Under the pieces are notes generated by a model, which was given only the letters and a program-made list of their open reading frames with translations, was not told the origin of the DNA and searched no databases. The position numbers and the translations under genes are program-made. From Xylaria sp. FL1777 (Eukaryota; Ascomycota; Sordariomycetes; Xylariales; Xylariaceae), in NCBI GenBank assembly GCA_022578965.1, contig MU400600.1, positions 113,718 to 177,717 of the forward strand: a stretch of 64,000 bases of DNA, given 5' to 3'. Shown here in pieces: positions 23,018-34,454 of this stretch. The stretch's first letter is position 1. Each line of letters opens with the position of its first letter.

Positions 23018-26000
23018 CTAGTTATAATACTCCTCCAACCACGCTCTGAGGTCGCCGATGTTGGGGTACTCTAAGAACAGGCTGCCGGAGACGACGACCC
23101 CGAGCTCTTCCCGGAACTTCTCGGCGATGACGAGACTCATCAGCGAATCGATGCCCAGATTCGCAAAGCTGGCGTCGTCGGTGAGATCCGCGAGGTCGAG
23201 ACCGGCCTCGGATGCGACAATGTCGAATGCCTTCTTCGTAGTTGAACTAGCTGCCTCGACAGCATCGGGGCCCGCGGCCGCGGGCTGGGCTGGGGCCACG
23301 GGCAACGGAGCTGCTGTCCGAGATACGACTTTGGGCTTTACCGCTGTATCATGCACAGCGGGCTTCGGCACTTGCACCGGATTTGGCGCCGTTTTCTTCG
23401 AGCTCGCGGCTGCCGCAACGGGAGGGGCCTGGGCGTCATCGGGGGCCGAGAAGAAGCGGCTGAGCAGGATCCGCGGGTAGCGACGGAACTGTACGCCGAC
23501 CATGACTCCGATGATCACGTCGTCTTGCAGAACATAGACGTCTCCGAAGTAGACGCTCGGGTCTTCGGTCGTGGGGATCATCTTGACGTAGGAGCGGTAC
23601 CGCGCGCCCGCCACGAGCGGCTTCGTGAGCCGCAGAGACCGCCAGCCCGGCGTGACGCAGTAGTTGGACTTGGTGTCCACGGCGTCCGAGACGTTCATGA
23701 CGAAGCCCGCCAGGTGGCAGACGCTGTCGATGAAGTGCGGCGGCACGGTCCAGGTCCCGGCTTGCTCCGTCGTCAGCACCACGTCGGCGAACGCCTCCAG
23801 CCCGTGCAGCACGACGGAGTGCATGCCGCGGTACTTGTCGGCGTAGTCGACGAGGTTGTTGGCGAACAGCAGATACGCCATGTTCCGTGTGAAGCGGTTG
23901 GCGATGCCGCTCTCGGCTAGCCGTTCGAGTTCCTGGATGCGACCCTGAACGAGATGCGTCGCGGGTATCCAGGAGTTGAGCCATGCCGTCGCATCCTCGT
24001 AGAAGATGGTGGCGCTGGCAAAGGGCTCGTCCCGAGTCCCGTCATTACGCACGTTGAACCACTCCAGGTACGCATAGTTTGATTCAACGTTGGGTGTTGT
24101 CACTGAGACCTGGATAAGTTGAGGCTTGTCCGTTTTATTATTACAGACGAGCCCCTTCAAGACCTCCAAGTTGGTAATGTTCATGCTGACTTCCCCGCTG
24201 TTTTGCTTGAGCTTCTTGTATAAGTACTGGCCCAGAGTGTATGCTATATCGGCGTGAATTGACTGAAAAGTGTTCAAATTAGTAGACTGCCGTAGACCTT
24301 TGATGAGGAATCAACTCACCGATGTCACTACGCCACATCCATTCATCTTGTGTCCCCATGCTGCCGCGCGAAACTCGGCCTGCACCAAGTCCGCTTCCAT
24401 TACCACAGTCCCGGCAGTTCCTTCAACATGTTCCTCGATAATCCGATGGACGGATGACGTACTAAGACTAGATTTTGAAATTGCCGGGGAAATCTGTCGC
24501 AAAGCATTTAGCCCCTTTTCGGAATCGTAGAACGTGTTGCCTTTGGTCAGAGCCCAGTCTCCGTTATATTGCAGCCAGTATGTCTTGTCGTTCCAAGCAT
24601 ATGTCGGCAAATCTAGGAGCTTCAATGATTTCTCAAACGGAGCGTGCCACGCGTCCCACTCGATCTTCACGCCGGCCCCGTGTAGCGCGGCCATGGTGTT
24701 AGCCATCGTTGTCCAGTTGTCCTCACCTCGGCGCAGGGACGGAGCAGCGACTTGAACGTGTGAAAAGATCGACTTCACGAACCCCATACAAACAGGATGC
24801 GGCCCAATCTCAATCCAGGCTGTCTCGGTGTCAATGGCACCGATGTCATGGGCGGTCTCGAGAGCTGATAGGAAGTTGACGGTCTGTCGAGTGGATTGGG
24901 ACATGTATGAACCGTTTATAGTCTTGCCATCGAAAACAACTTTATTCAGCAGTGGTGAGATGACAGGTAGATTGGGTTGCTGGTATATAACACCTCGAGT
25001 CGCGATGTCTCTGAACTCGTCAATTATGGGATCTGTTTGTGCAGAGTGGAACGCATAGGCAACATCAAGGGTTGAGCACTTCAAGCCCGCAGCCTCGAGG
25101 ACGGGAATGACGGCGAATATGTCGCTCACAGGACCACTAAGCACAACGTCCTTAGGGCCGTTAATGCAAGCGATTTCATATGGTAAGCTTCCTGCCGTCT
25201 CTTGAATCTGGGCAAGAGACCCTCGGACAGCTACCATCTTATGGCTACCGACTTTACACCTCTCTTCAAGCAGCATTGCTCTCTGGCCAACGAGATAGAT
25301 AGCGTCACTGGCGGATAGTACGCCCGCAACATGCAACGCTGCATATTCACCCAAGCTGTGCCCAACAACTACCGTGGGCTTGACTCCAAGCGATTCCCAG
25401 AGCTTGGCGAGGGCTATTTCGCTGCAGGTGAGGGCGAGATGGGTTACAACAGCGGAATGTTGATGGTCCTTCGGATGCGTTCCGTCGAGCGCAGACACAA
25501 ATGAAGGGAAGCCCTGCGCCTGTGCGAGCGCATCTAGGTGGTGTATCTGGGATTGAAAGTAGGCTGAATGGTGATAGAGCTCTAGGTTCGAGGACTTGTA
25601 GGAAGCCCCTTGGCCGGTAAAGGCAAAGGCAACCGGGGGTGGTCCCATCGCTGGAATGGGCTTGTGTGATTCTACCGAATCCAAAGCCGAGGAAAGCTTG
25701 CGGTTCACCTGGGTGATATCTGAGGCCGCGAACGCTACACGGTGGTTATGATGGTAACGGCGGGCTGTGGTGGTGTACGAAAGTTCGGCGACAGAGACGG
25801 TAGGATTCTTATCGAGATAGGAAAGTAGCCTTTCGACATTCGCGCGGAGTGATACTTTGCTCTTGGCCGAGACCGAGACAACATGTGTCGTTCGGGGGTC
25901 TGTGTCTACCATCTCCCGTGTTGGGGCGTCCTCGAGTATGATGGTTGTGTTGCCTCCGGCCGCGCTGAAGTTGTTCACAACAGCGAAGCGGCCTTTTCCA

Positions 26001-28564
26001 GCTGCACGTGGCCATTCCGTCATCTCATATGGTATACGGACATTTCTCTTATCCATATCTTTCGGAAACTTGGGAGTTAGACTGTTTTTAATCCCAACGT
26101 GCGGTGGGATGGCATTATGCTGCATCATAAGGAGGACTTTTAGTACGGCCGTTATTCCTGCGGCGGCCTCGCCATGCCCGACATTGGCCTTGACGGCACC
26201 GATGTAAAGAGGGTTCTTGGAACTGCGGCGCCTGGTGGTAGGCGCAAATACATTTGTTACCGACTGAATCTCTTCTGAATCACCGGCTTGTGTGCCGGTG
26301 CCATGCATCTCAACAAAGCTGACTTCAAGTGGATCGATACCGGCTTGATTAATGGCCTGCCTTGCCAGATAGGCTTGGTGCCCTGCATGAGGATGAGTGA
26401 TTGAGATGGCTTCGGCCGAATGGTTCGTTCCAGCCGCTATAATAACACCCAGTATATTGTCGTTGTCGGCTTGCGCATCTTCGAGACGCTTCATTACAAT
26501 GGACCCGACCCCATCGGCTCGGCAATAACCGTCTGCCTCGGAGTCCCAAGTTTTGCACGCATTAGGCGTTTTAGAAAGAAAATGGCCGTTGCAAAGACCA
26601 GCGAACGCATCCGAGTTTGTCAAGATGTTTGTGCCTCCTGCAACAGCCATGTCTGTCTCTCCATTCCACAGCGATGTACAAGCGGTCTGGCAAGTTTTGT
26701 CAGTATCTAGATTATTCATCGAGAACAAAATGTAACTACTAACCTGGATAGTTGCCAAACTAGAAGAACATGCAGTGTCAATGTTGTAGCTTGGCCCAGA
26801 GAACTTGAAGAAATAGTTGATACGCCCTGGGCCGAATGCACGACACCCGCCAGGAATAAAATAAGTACCGATTTCCTGAGCTGTGTTTACCTCCCGGTAG
26901 TCATCGCTGGCCTGGCCGTAGAATGTTCCAATTCGGTGTAGGTCAGTGGAAGCGGTCCTGTTTGCGACATACCCTGCCCTCTCGAGAGCTTCGTACGCAG
27001 TGACAATCATTAGTCTCTGCATGGGGTCTGTCTGCTCTGCTTCACGCGGGGACATGTTAAAGAAGGGTGCATCAAAGAGCCCAGGCTGGTCAATAAAGCA
27101 CCCGTAGGACGTTTGACTAGTGTTCATCCTCTTTCCAGTGGGATCGCAATGGGTTTCAGCATCAAATCTGTCTGCCGGAATCGTTTTATGCACATCTAGA
27201 CCATCTTTCAAGAGCTCCCAGAACTTCTCGGTGTCAGTTGCTCCCCCAGGCATACGGCATGACATGCCAATGATGGCGATTTTTGAATCAAGTGGCCCTT
27301 TAGGACCATCTTGACTCGTATTGGTGCTCTGACTTATATGGATCAGATCCTCAGTGGAAGTCTCGAGATCTGAAACGTTACCCAGGGCTTCTGTAAGATC
27401 AATAGCTGGAAGGGATGTTCGGAAAAGAAGTATCGAACATTGTCGGACTCCGATCTCGCGGGCGTACTGAACAATGCCTGCAACGACTTTGTCCCAGCAG
27501 ATTGCTTTGGTGAGAATCTCGCCGATGATCGCTTTAAACAGATCAGTCACGGTTTCGGCGTGAAATGGTTCCCCACTGGACGTTGAGTAGATAGGGATCC
27601 GCGGCGAGAATTTCATGTCTAGCTCTTTCATCGAAGCTGTCTGAACTATTCTCAGAGTATTCTCCATTGTGTATATATGTTTGGCATGGCATAGTCCCCC
27701 GTAAACGGGCAGTGCGACATGTTTGCGGTCGCGGAAAAAGTCTGCCGTTCGGAAAAGATTGGTTAACCTCTCCGAGGGGCCGCTTATCGTCAAGGAAGAA
27801 GCACTTAGGGCACTTATGAAGATTTTGCTGGTCTCAGGGGTTCTCTGGCTTCCAAGTTAAATATACTGAGCATATGATAAAAGCCGTGCTGGACTTACTT
27901 CTCGGGCGTGGATTGCGTCAAGCTCCTGTTGTACTTCTTCGGCTTCCACGTTTGGCAACACGTAAGCCCAGGAGTCAGGGGCATTGGTGTCTGTCAAATC
28001 ACGAGGCTGCAAGTTTTGCGATACCTCGTGAACCAAAAGGCCCAAGCGAAAAGCTTGCCTCACCACTTCTGCTCCCGTTAAAGAAAGGTCCGCAATTGTG
28101 GGAGCCACGGACACGGCAGCAGTAGCCAAGAGACCTATACCCAACCCAGCTAGACAGACGCTGGCAGCATCACTTTCAAAGGATTCTGGAAACGATTCGT
28201 AATAACTAAAATATGTTAAAAGACAAGTTTAAGCTCTAGTGATCGACTTTGGTCGATTGTTTACGCACCTAATCAAAGTACCTATCTCTACGACACATAG
28301 AAGAATGCCATCGATGGATCCGCAGAGGGGCCCCATGCGAAGGCTAGTGAATTGAGCAAAGTCCAGGATAGTTTCAAAGGGCGGGATCAAACTCCGGAAA
28401 ACTGGAAGAAGGTGGCGTACTTCATCCCGTATAGCAAGTGTGGCTTCATCTAGGAATCGAGCGAGATGGGGATGTCGTCTGTCTTTGCTGCGATGGAGTA
28501 GCCTGCGGAATAGCTGTTGCAAGTCATCGCTAGGAAACTCGTTACTGAAGTAGATGACTCTCAT
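23018..28564 (-). CDS. Non-reducing polyketide synthase, SAT-KS-AT-PT-ACP, no thioesterase
   Basis: Five exons, 28564-28269, 28205-27899, 27844-26744, 26686-24320 and 24262-23018, give 1771 aa; introns are 63, 54, 57 and 57 bp with GT...AG ends. Start: [13 protein letters not shown] (about 1-370) has GLGIG where the active GXCXG is expected (about 119-123), so its cysteine is missing. KS starts near 386 with DTACSSS (Cys about 560), HGTGTQAGD and [13 protein letters not shown] has GHSLGEY (Ser about 1012). PT starts near 1310 (VHRIIEEH) with His in GHKMNG (about 1347) and Asp in [10 protein letters not shown]. After an Ala/Pro linker a single ACP carries LGIDSLM (Ser about 1730), and the protein stops at once. 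From memory, the KS text resembles the group IV (norsolorinate-synthase type) clade, whose members normally end in a thioesterase/cyclase. An aromatic polyketide is expected; which one cannot be told. Confidence 0.92.
26687..26743 (-). other. 57-bp intron without a stop, just after the KS active site
   Basis: This intron has a GTTAGT donor, a CTGAC branch-like site and a TTGCCAG acceptor. Its length is a multiple of three and it holds no stop in frame. Retention would insert 19 residues eight residues after the catalytic cysteine. Removal restores the family sequence [11 protein letters not shown]. Confidence 0.85.
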
Positions 28565-28804
28565 TTTTGCAGCTCCGTCGGTGTCGCTTGAACGGCTAGG
28601 GGTATAGACGACCATGATGGCTCGCCAGAAACGGTTGATAGTTATAGAATCGTACACACTGATTTTGATGGGGGTTACTAGATTCTTTGTATTAATAGGA
28701 TAGGTAAGTATGTGTTTTGTTACTTGATACACCTCGGGGTCTATTGCTGACATATATCTTATATAAGTCAAGGCGTTGTCAACATTCACTAAATTAAAAG
28801 AGCT

Positions 28805-30150
28805 TCAGACCACTTCGCCGGACCCCGTACCGAGCTTATGCATAGATAGGTGACGTGAGATTTCAGTTGCATCGGACATACAAAGGAATGAGGAGCAAAT
28901 GACGACTGCAGCGGGCTCTATTACACCCATGACGTCTACATACTGCGTCCGTATCAGCGAGCTGAACTTGTCGAGCTCCGAAAGAAATCCCGTAGGGTTA
29001 TTATGATGTTGGACAAATTCACATGACAAATACTGTTAAGAAAAAGAGCAACTTATCTGTGTATTATCATAGCAACTTGAAATGTGGAAGTCACTATGGA
29101 TAGATTTGTTCGTTTGGTGTGAGGTATTGTCTTCTGAGGTGTACACAAGTCCATTGCAGTTTGAGTGTCCACAATCGGGGTAGTTTATCATATCGATCAT
29201 CTTTGGTGTTGAAACTCTCGCGTAGTGAAGTCTGTTTTTAACAAATCAGATGGAATATAAGCCACTTGTCATTGAGCTTCTCGACGAAGCGTTCCTCTCC
29301 TCTCCTTCAACAAAGAGCTTATCAAGGTCTATTCCGACTATCTAATGTCTAACACATGCTAGGGTCTTGTAGTCTAATAGGTTAAGGTAGTTAGGATCGG
29401 GACCGCATCTAAGGACGCCATATCTTGCAGATGCTTCTTCACCGAGCATAAAAATTTCGTGCGCCCTTACCTCAACCGAGGTGAATTTATCTTTACGTTT
29501 CAATGCCGCCAATAGCCCCTGGTCAAGTGTAGGGTGTTGGTGCGACACAAGGTAGGCCGAGATCAAAATGTAGGCGACATTGTAATAGACGGCGCACCGT
29601 ATTACTAATTGCGTCGAGTTTGTGGTCGATGGCAAATTGGGGTCCTCATCCTCATCGGTATCACATCGCCACGCACCACGCCTGAAGAATGTGCTACTGG
29701 CCCATCGCTTGAGAATTTTGGGCCGGTCGAATAACGCGATCACAGTTGTCGGAAGTGCTGGCCACACTTCGTGACTCAAGGACGTGCGCCACGATCTAAC
29801 TTGAAAGGGTGCATTATTCGACTCGGCTGTTGAGGTACTAGACCTGATGAGGATAGAATGGATGCGATTTGGATCATATTCCAATGCCTTCTTGAGAATA
29901 GCATCACTATTGAAGATGTTACTCAAGCCAGTGGATGCCTCTGACAACAACTAGAGGCTTATTCAGCCGTCAGCGATGCAAAGTCCTTTTGGTTGAGCAA
30001 GATTTGAAGGCTGGGATGTGTTACCTCCTTCACAAGGGTGCGAGACCTCCCCTGCCGAGTGGTGTAGTTGGTCAATCGCCGCAAGAGTGAGTATTAGAAT
30101 AGCGAGCCCCAGATGGATATTTAGCGCATCATCGGCTTTGGGAATTATCT
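28805..30150 (-). pseudogene. Unrecognised multi-exon gene or gene remnant
   Basis: Three exon-like frames sit in a row on the minus strand. One is near 30150-30026 (with HLGLAILILTLAAIDQLHH). The second is 29950-29342, opening after a CCTCTAG acceptor, 202 codons. The third is 29032-28805, opening after a TTTTTCTTAACAG acceptor, 75 codons and a stop. The second contains YYNVAYILISAYLVSHQ and HEIFMLGEEASARYG. I do not recognise the protein. The best donor near 30025 (GTAACA) is out of phase with the next frame, and no clear donor follows 29342. Either an exon is missed or the gene is broken. It lies between the PKS and its presumed regulators, so it may be a decayed cluster gene; that is inference. 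Confidence 0.4.
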
Positions 30151-33119
30151 ATAGAACTATGCTGACTGGTGAGATGCCGTGAGCAACAAAGCACGCAGTT
30201 GGCTTGAACGCCGAGCGTATAGTTGGGCCTAAGCGAGTGTCGAGCAACTTCTCACTGGATGAGTAAGTACCATGGAATATCGCGACTCCCAATCAAGACA
30301 AATCTGTTTGTCCGAGTGGTCTGCCGGCTCGGCCATGCAAATAATCGTCTACTGTTGTATGCAAAGATGATCTGATGCAGATTAGCTAAAGAGCTCTCTG
30401 TATTGTCTACATATCATCTCATCTTTCGGGAAAGAAAATGGAAAAGGGAACAAAAAGGAAGTTCTGTTCTCACTCATACACTTCCGTAGTTTATGAAGTA
30501 CCTCCGATAATATGCAAACGCCATGCATCGGACGCCGTCGCTGTGTCACCTTGTCACGAAAATCCGGAGCCTCGATTATGGTCTCACCAAACTGACTTGT
30601 CAGCCACAATTTTGTCAGAGACCCCATAATTACATAGCCGAAAGACGGCATTTGCCAATGGAGATTGATTGTCCGAACGGTAAGCGTCGCTACCCGATAA
30701 CACTGAGGAAACGTAGGATGGTTGGACTCATACATTTACAGCCGTGATATGAGTTAGGTAAGTGCCGGATGAATACCGTGCTCCTAATTGAGGAAGTTAT
30801 TACGAGACTGCAGTGATGTAGAGATCCGAAACATTTATCTCCTGGAATGAATCATTTTAATATACCAACCTACAAGAAAATGAGATACGTTGACTCGCTT
30901 GATTGCATCATGAAAATCAAGTTAGATGTGTTGGACAACTTTATCGCCCCGATAGGATAGTTGAAGGACCAATTAGACTGCGTCTAAACTCAAACATTAG
31001 AGATTTGGCTATGACTAAACCTGTTGCGAACATACAACTTGAAGGTCAAAGTTATAAAACTCGAGCCAAAAGGAGTAATGAATGCATAGAAGGAAGAGAT
31101 CACCACCACTTGTTGTTTTAAAGGTAGAAAGATCCCGTCCTACTTCAATCACAGCTTGCTTAATATCGATAGGAGTATCGTGAGGATTATCGACCTGAGA
31201 ATCCCAACTTCCCGCCCCTCAAAGGTCTTGCGCCATGTCTAGTGCGATTAAGTACTACACAGTCATAACTGGTTAAATCCAAGGACGTCTCGGAAATGAA
31301 ACGAGTCTAAGGAGCTTCGACCTGAAAGTCTTGGAATCTGTTATCGTTGCTGCAAGTTGAATGGGCGCACTGAAAACGTTACTCACGATAACTGACTTGA
31401 TGCGACCCTAGCACCGGCATTTAACATGGCTTCCAAAGAGTGCAATGTCATGGATTAGCTAAGCGAGCAACTAGCAACTCCTTGGGCATATTGGCCTGGT
31501 CTAGAATCAGCCCTCCGGGCCCGCCAAGAAAACAGATTGCTACGGAGGATCAACGATGAACATCATATCATCTAGCCAGACTTTGCCAGCTACAATCACA
31601 CGGCTCACAACATTCCGAATCGCCTAGCACTTAGCGCTCCTTCGAGCGGTGACCTCGGACTTGGACTTAGAGATGATCTCCTTGCGAGCATCCAATTCGA
31701 CCGGTTGATGCGGATGTCCTATGTGACGTTGGAATCGACGATGATTTCTACCACCAACTCGGCCATGTGGCAAACTATACAACTACATTATTTTCCTGGG
31801 AGAAGGATTGAACGTTACGGCGGACATGACCCTTGAATCGATAATTTTCTAGTCGCATCAAAACGCAAATGCCGTACTCGTACGCATGTTTAACAGGGCC
31901 TACCATCTCATTCATATTGGCTTCATGATGGCGTCCGAGCAGCCCGGCATTATTACTGTGACGCCGATACTGAGGGGGATTGCATGAGTACCTTAAGCTG
32001 CGATTAGGGGTTGTTCATCTAGTTAGTACAATAGGAGATAGGCCGAATGTACATTTCCTTGACTGGTGTTCATATCTGATTTTTTGTATTTAGCATGCAG
32101 TATAATTTCGACATTTAAAACACCCCCTATCCTATAACTAACCGACTTCTCGAAGAATCCAAAAAAAGGGGTAAAGACCCACTGTTTACGTAATTGATGT
32201 AGCTTTGGCTTAGCCACACCCGCCTAGCCATCTACCTAGCCACACCTACGTTAGCTCGGCTTAAGCTACCTTGACTTAACCTACTTACTTAATACTACAT
32301 ATACTTCGTACACCACCTTCTGTTATTCTGGATATGCCCGGAAGAACAGAGATTCGAAGAATTCTACAAACAGCACTATTCAGATTTGATCACTAATCTA
32401 CCCAGAGTATAATACCTATTTTTTCTATAAAGCAAAAGGAAGGCGTAGGAACACCCAAAAGATTACGGGTTATGTTAGGTGAGATGGGAATGCAGCTCCG
32501 ACTACGGTATCGCGCCAACGTGGCAACGGTGAATGCGACGTCACAGTTGAGTTATTGCGGGCTTAGGATCCCCAGGCATTAGTTTGGGCGCCACATACCT
32601 ACATCAGAATCACAGCTACTGAGCCACTTCACATCACTGCAGGCTTACTACGCTCTTCCGGAATTCAATAGTAGGTAGACCAGATAGGTATCTGCCTCAT
32701 GTTTTACCAATTAGAATATAGCCTTATAGGGATACGTCAGACCCGAACAATCCTTTGACATCCTGGAGGAGTCTGAGTAAGACGAAAGTTGCCGTGTCAA
32801 CCCAGCTACGTTACACAACGCGTGGTGGCTGGCTGTAGGTAAGACTTGCTTTGCATCGTTATCTCTGCTTAGCTGAATGTGTCTTTGACGTCCCGGTGTT
32901 TACATAGATACCTATTAAACGCATGAGGCGATCCAGCCCTACGTTGGAAAACGAGAAACTCGTTTTGGTAAATATTGTTTCACAAACAGGCGACGCGCTA
33001 TACCGGCTGCTTGGAGTCGCAGGGTAATGGATTGATTGATTCAGAATCCAAGTGTCCATGTCCCTCATGTCCTGCTCAGATGGAGATTGTGGTAATTTTT
33101 TATTTATTTAGTCGGGAAT
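30151..33119. other. Gene-poor stretch with possible coding remnants
   Basis: About 3 kb without an intact gene. A frame at 30735-30382 (minus, 117 codons) has no motif. At roughly 31594-31860 (plus) an open stretch of about 87 codons without an early start reads with mixed composition (for example ASIQFDRLMRMSYVTLEST) and looks like a decayed exon. The rest, including 31900-33100, shows nothing. Base composition is somewhat more AT-rich than in the first 20 kb. Confidence 0.45.
31594..31860 (+). pseudogene. Exon-like open stretch, unrecognised
   Basis: An open stretch between two stops on the plus strand, about 87 codons, without a convincing start. Residues such as LGLGLRDDLLASIQFDRLMR and WQTIQLHYFPGRRIERYG look protein-like rather than random. 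No family was recognised and no partner exon was found, so it is listed as a probable fragment only. Confidence 0.25.
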
Positions 33120-34454
33120 CTACTCCTTGTTGAGCCCTTCTATGATATGTTTGGACAACCATTGAAGCCGCTTCCGTAAATCGGTGCCGACCTGATCTAT
33201 AACCAGTGCCGAGATGGACGGCATCTCATCCGCTCCCACGTGTCCTCCTGTACACGGCCGGCTTTCCCGCTTCTTTGCTGCAAGGGACTTCAGCTTGAGA
33301 GAAAGCTGGTTCATGAGACTCTGGACACGGTGAAGCTCACCCAGAACCAATTGGGCCTTCATGCGATCTTGATCTTCTCCGGGAAAGAGGTGGTTACCGA
33401 CCATTACATGGTCTACATCCTGCTGGCATCTAGCTGACGAGGACGTTGTATGCAGTGTAGTGTTATGTCTTCCATGACAGCCAGTGGTCAGCGGTATGTT
33501 TCGCAACATCATGTTATACCTGCTTAAGACCTTGAAGATGATCAAGGACACGACAGCAAGCAGATATCCGTCGTTCGAGCACGAGCATTGCATCATTGAA
33601 CTGATGATCGCAAGAACTTTCTTGTTTTTATCGATTATGTCTGGTATAGTAGGCGAAGCACCGCTCTCCCGAGTTCTGTTGATTGGAACCAGTGTTTGCA
33701 TAAGCCCTAGAGCATACTCCAAACAGCTGTTGTACGACGCATCTGCAGGCCATGGTGCTTGGGAGCAGTAAGTTTCCCCGCCAGTTGGTATGGCTGCAGC
33801 TACTGCTGGGTTTAGAGGATCTGCGGTTGAGACAATCTCATTACAGACAACATCAGAGGCAGCCGAAGAATCAGTACTTGGGGATTCAAATAGGGACATA
33901 TCTGAGAATACATCTGCGCCGGATGTGTCTGTAGCAGATAGCGCGAGGTTAAAGGCTCCGAAGTCCGTTACTATGTCTGTTGACAAAGGCGACAGTGGCT
34001 GGCTCTCGGGGCCTAGGAGGTGGGAGAAGAGGGTGAAGTCCAAATCCGATGTTGCAGCTATTAAATGGGAGGCATCAGAGTTGAATGGACCAGTTTGAAC
34101 GACATCGAAATTATGTGGCACTGGTTTGTCCAGTGAATGTGGCATACCCGGATGTTGTCTTAGGTGAATCGCATCCTCTGTTATCGAGGGCCGTGGAGGG
34201 GTCTTGTCGTGGCTAGTGGTACCGGCCGTGTGTTTTCTACCTCGCCTCGTTGCTACGTATGCACAAGCTATACCGCGCCTCAAACATCGAGAGCATGACG
34301 GCTTCTCGCGGTGGCACTTGACTTTGGAGAGAGCACAAGGATGGCAACTGTCTCTTAGTTTGGTGGCGGGCGTCACAGATGCTTGGGGCCAACTTGCAGC
34401 GGGTGGCGGTGATGCAGGTCTGTGAGCATTGGAGGTAGAATTTGAGACTGACAT
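33120..34454 (-). CDS. AflR-like Zn2Cys6 transcription factor
   Basis: Single exon, 444 aa, close to the length of Aspergillus AflR. The zinc cluster is near residues 36-63: the spacing C-x2-C-x6-C-x6-C-x2-C-x6-C is complete (CHPCALSKVKC...CSRCLRRGIAC) and is followed by a basic stretch, TRRGRKH. It is preceded by TKLRDS, as in AflR proteins. The C-terminal half carries an AflR-type domain, recognisable from CSCSNDGYLLAVVSLIIFKVL (about 290-310) and the helical end LGELHRVQSLMNQLSLKLK. It is expected to bind DNA and activate metabolite genes in the nucleus. It diverges from an AflS-like gene, the arrangement known from aflatoxin-type clusters, and lies 4.5 kb upstream of the PKS. I found no clear TCG-N5-CGA site in the promoters I scanned by eye. 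Confidence 0.88.
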   Translation of the reverse strand: MSVSNSTSNAHRPASPPPAASWPQASVTPATKLRDSCHPCALSKVKCHREKPSCSRCLRRGIACAYVATRRGRKHTAGTTSHDKTPPRPSITEDAIHLRQHPGMPHSLDKPVPHNFDVVQTGPFNSDASHLIAATSDLDFTLFSHLLGPESQPLSPLSTDIVTDFGAFNLALSATDTSGADVFSDMSLFESPSTDSSAASDVVCNEIVSTADPLNPAVAAAIPTGGETYCSQAPWPADASYNSCLEYALGLMQTLVPINRTRESGASPTIPDIIDKNKKVLAIISSMMQCSCSNDGYLLAVVSLIIFKVLSRYNMMLRNIPLTTGCHGRHNTTLHTTSSSARCQQDVDHVMVGNHLFPGEDQDRMKAQLVLGELHRVQSLMNQLSLKLKSLAAKKRESRPCTGGHVGADEMPSISALVIDQVGTDLRKRLQWLSKHIIEGLNKE

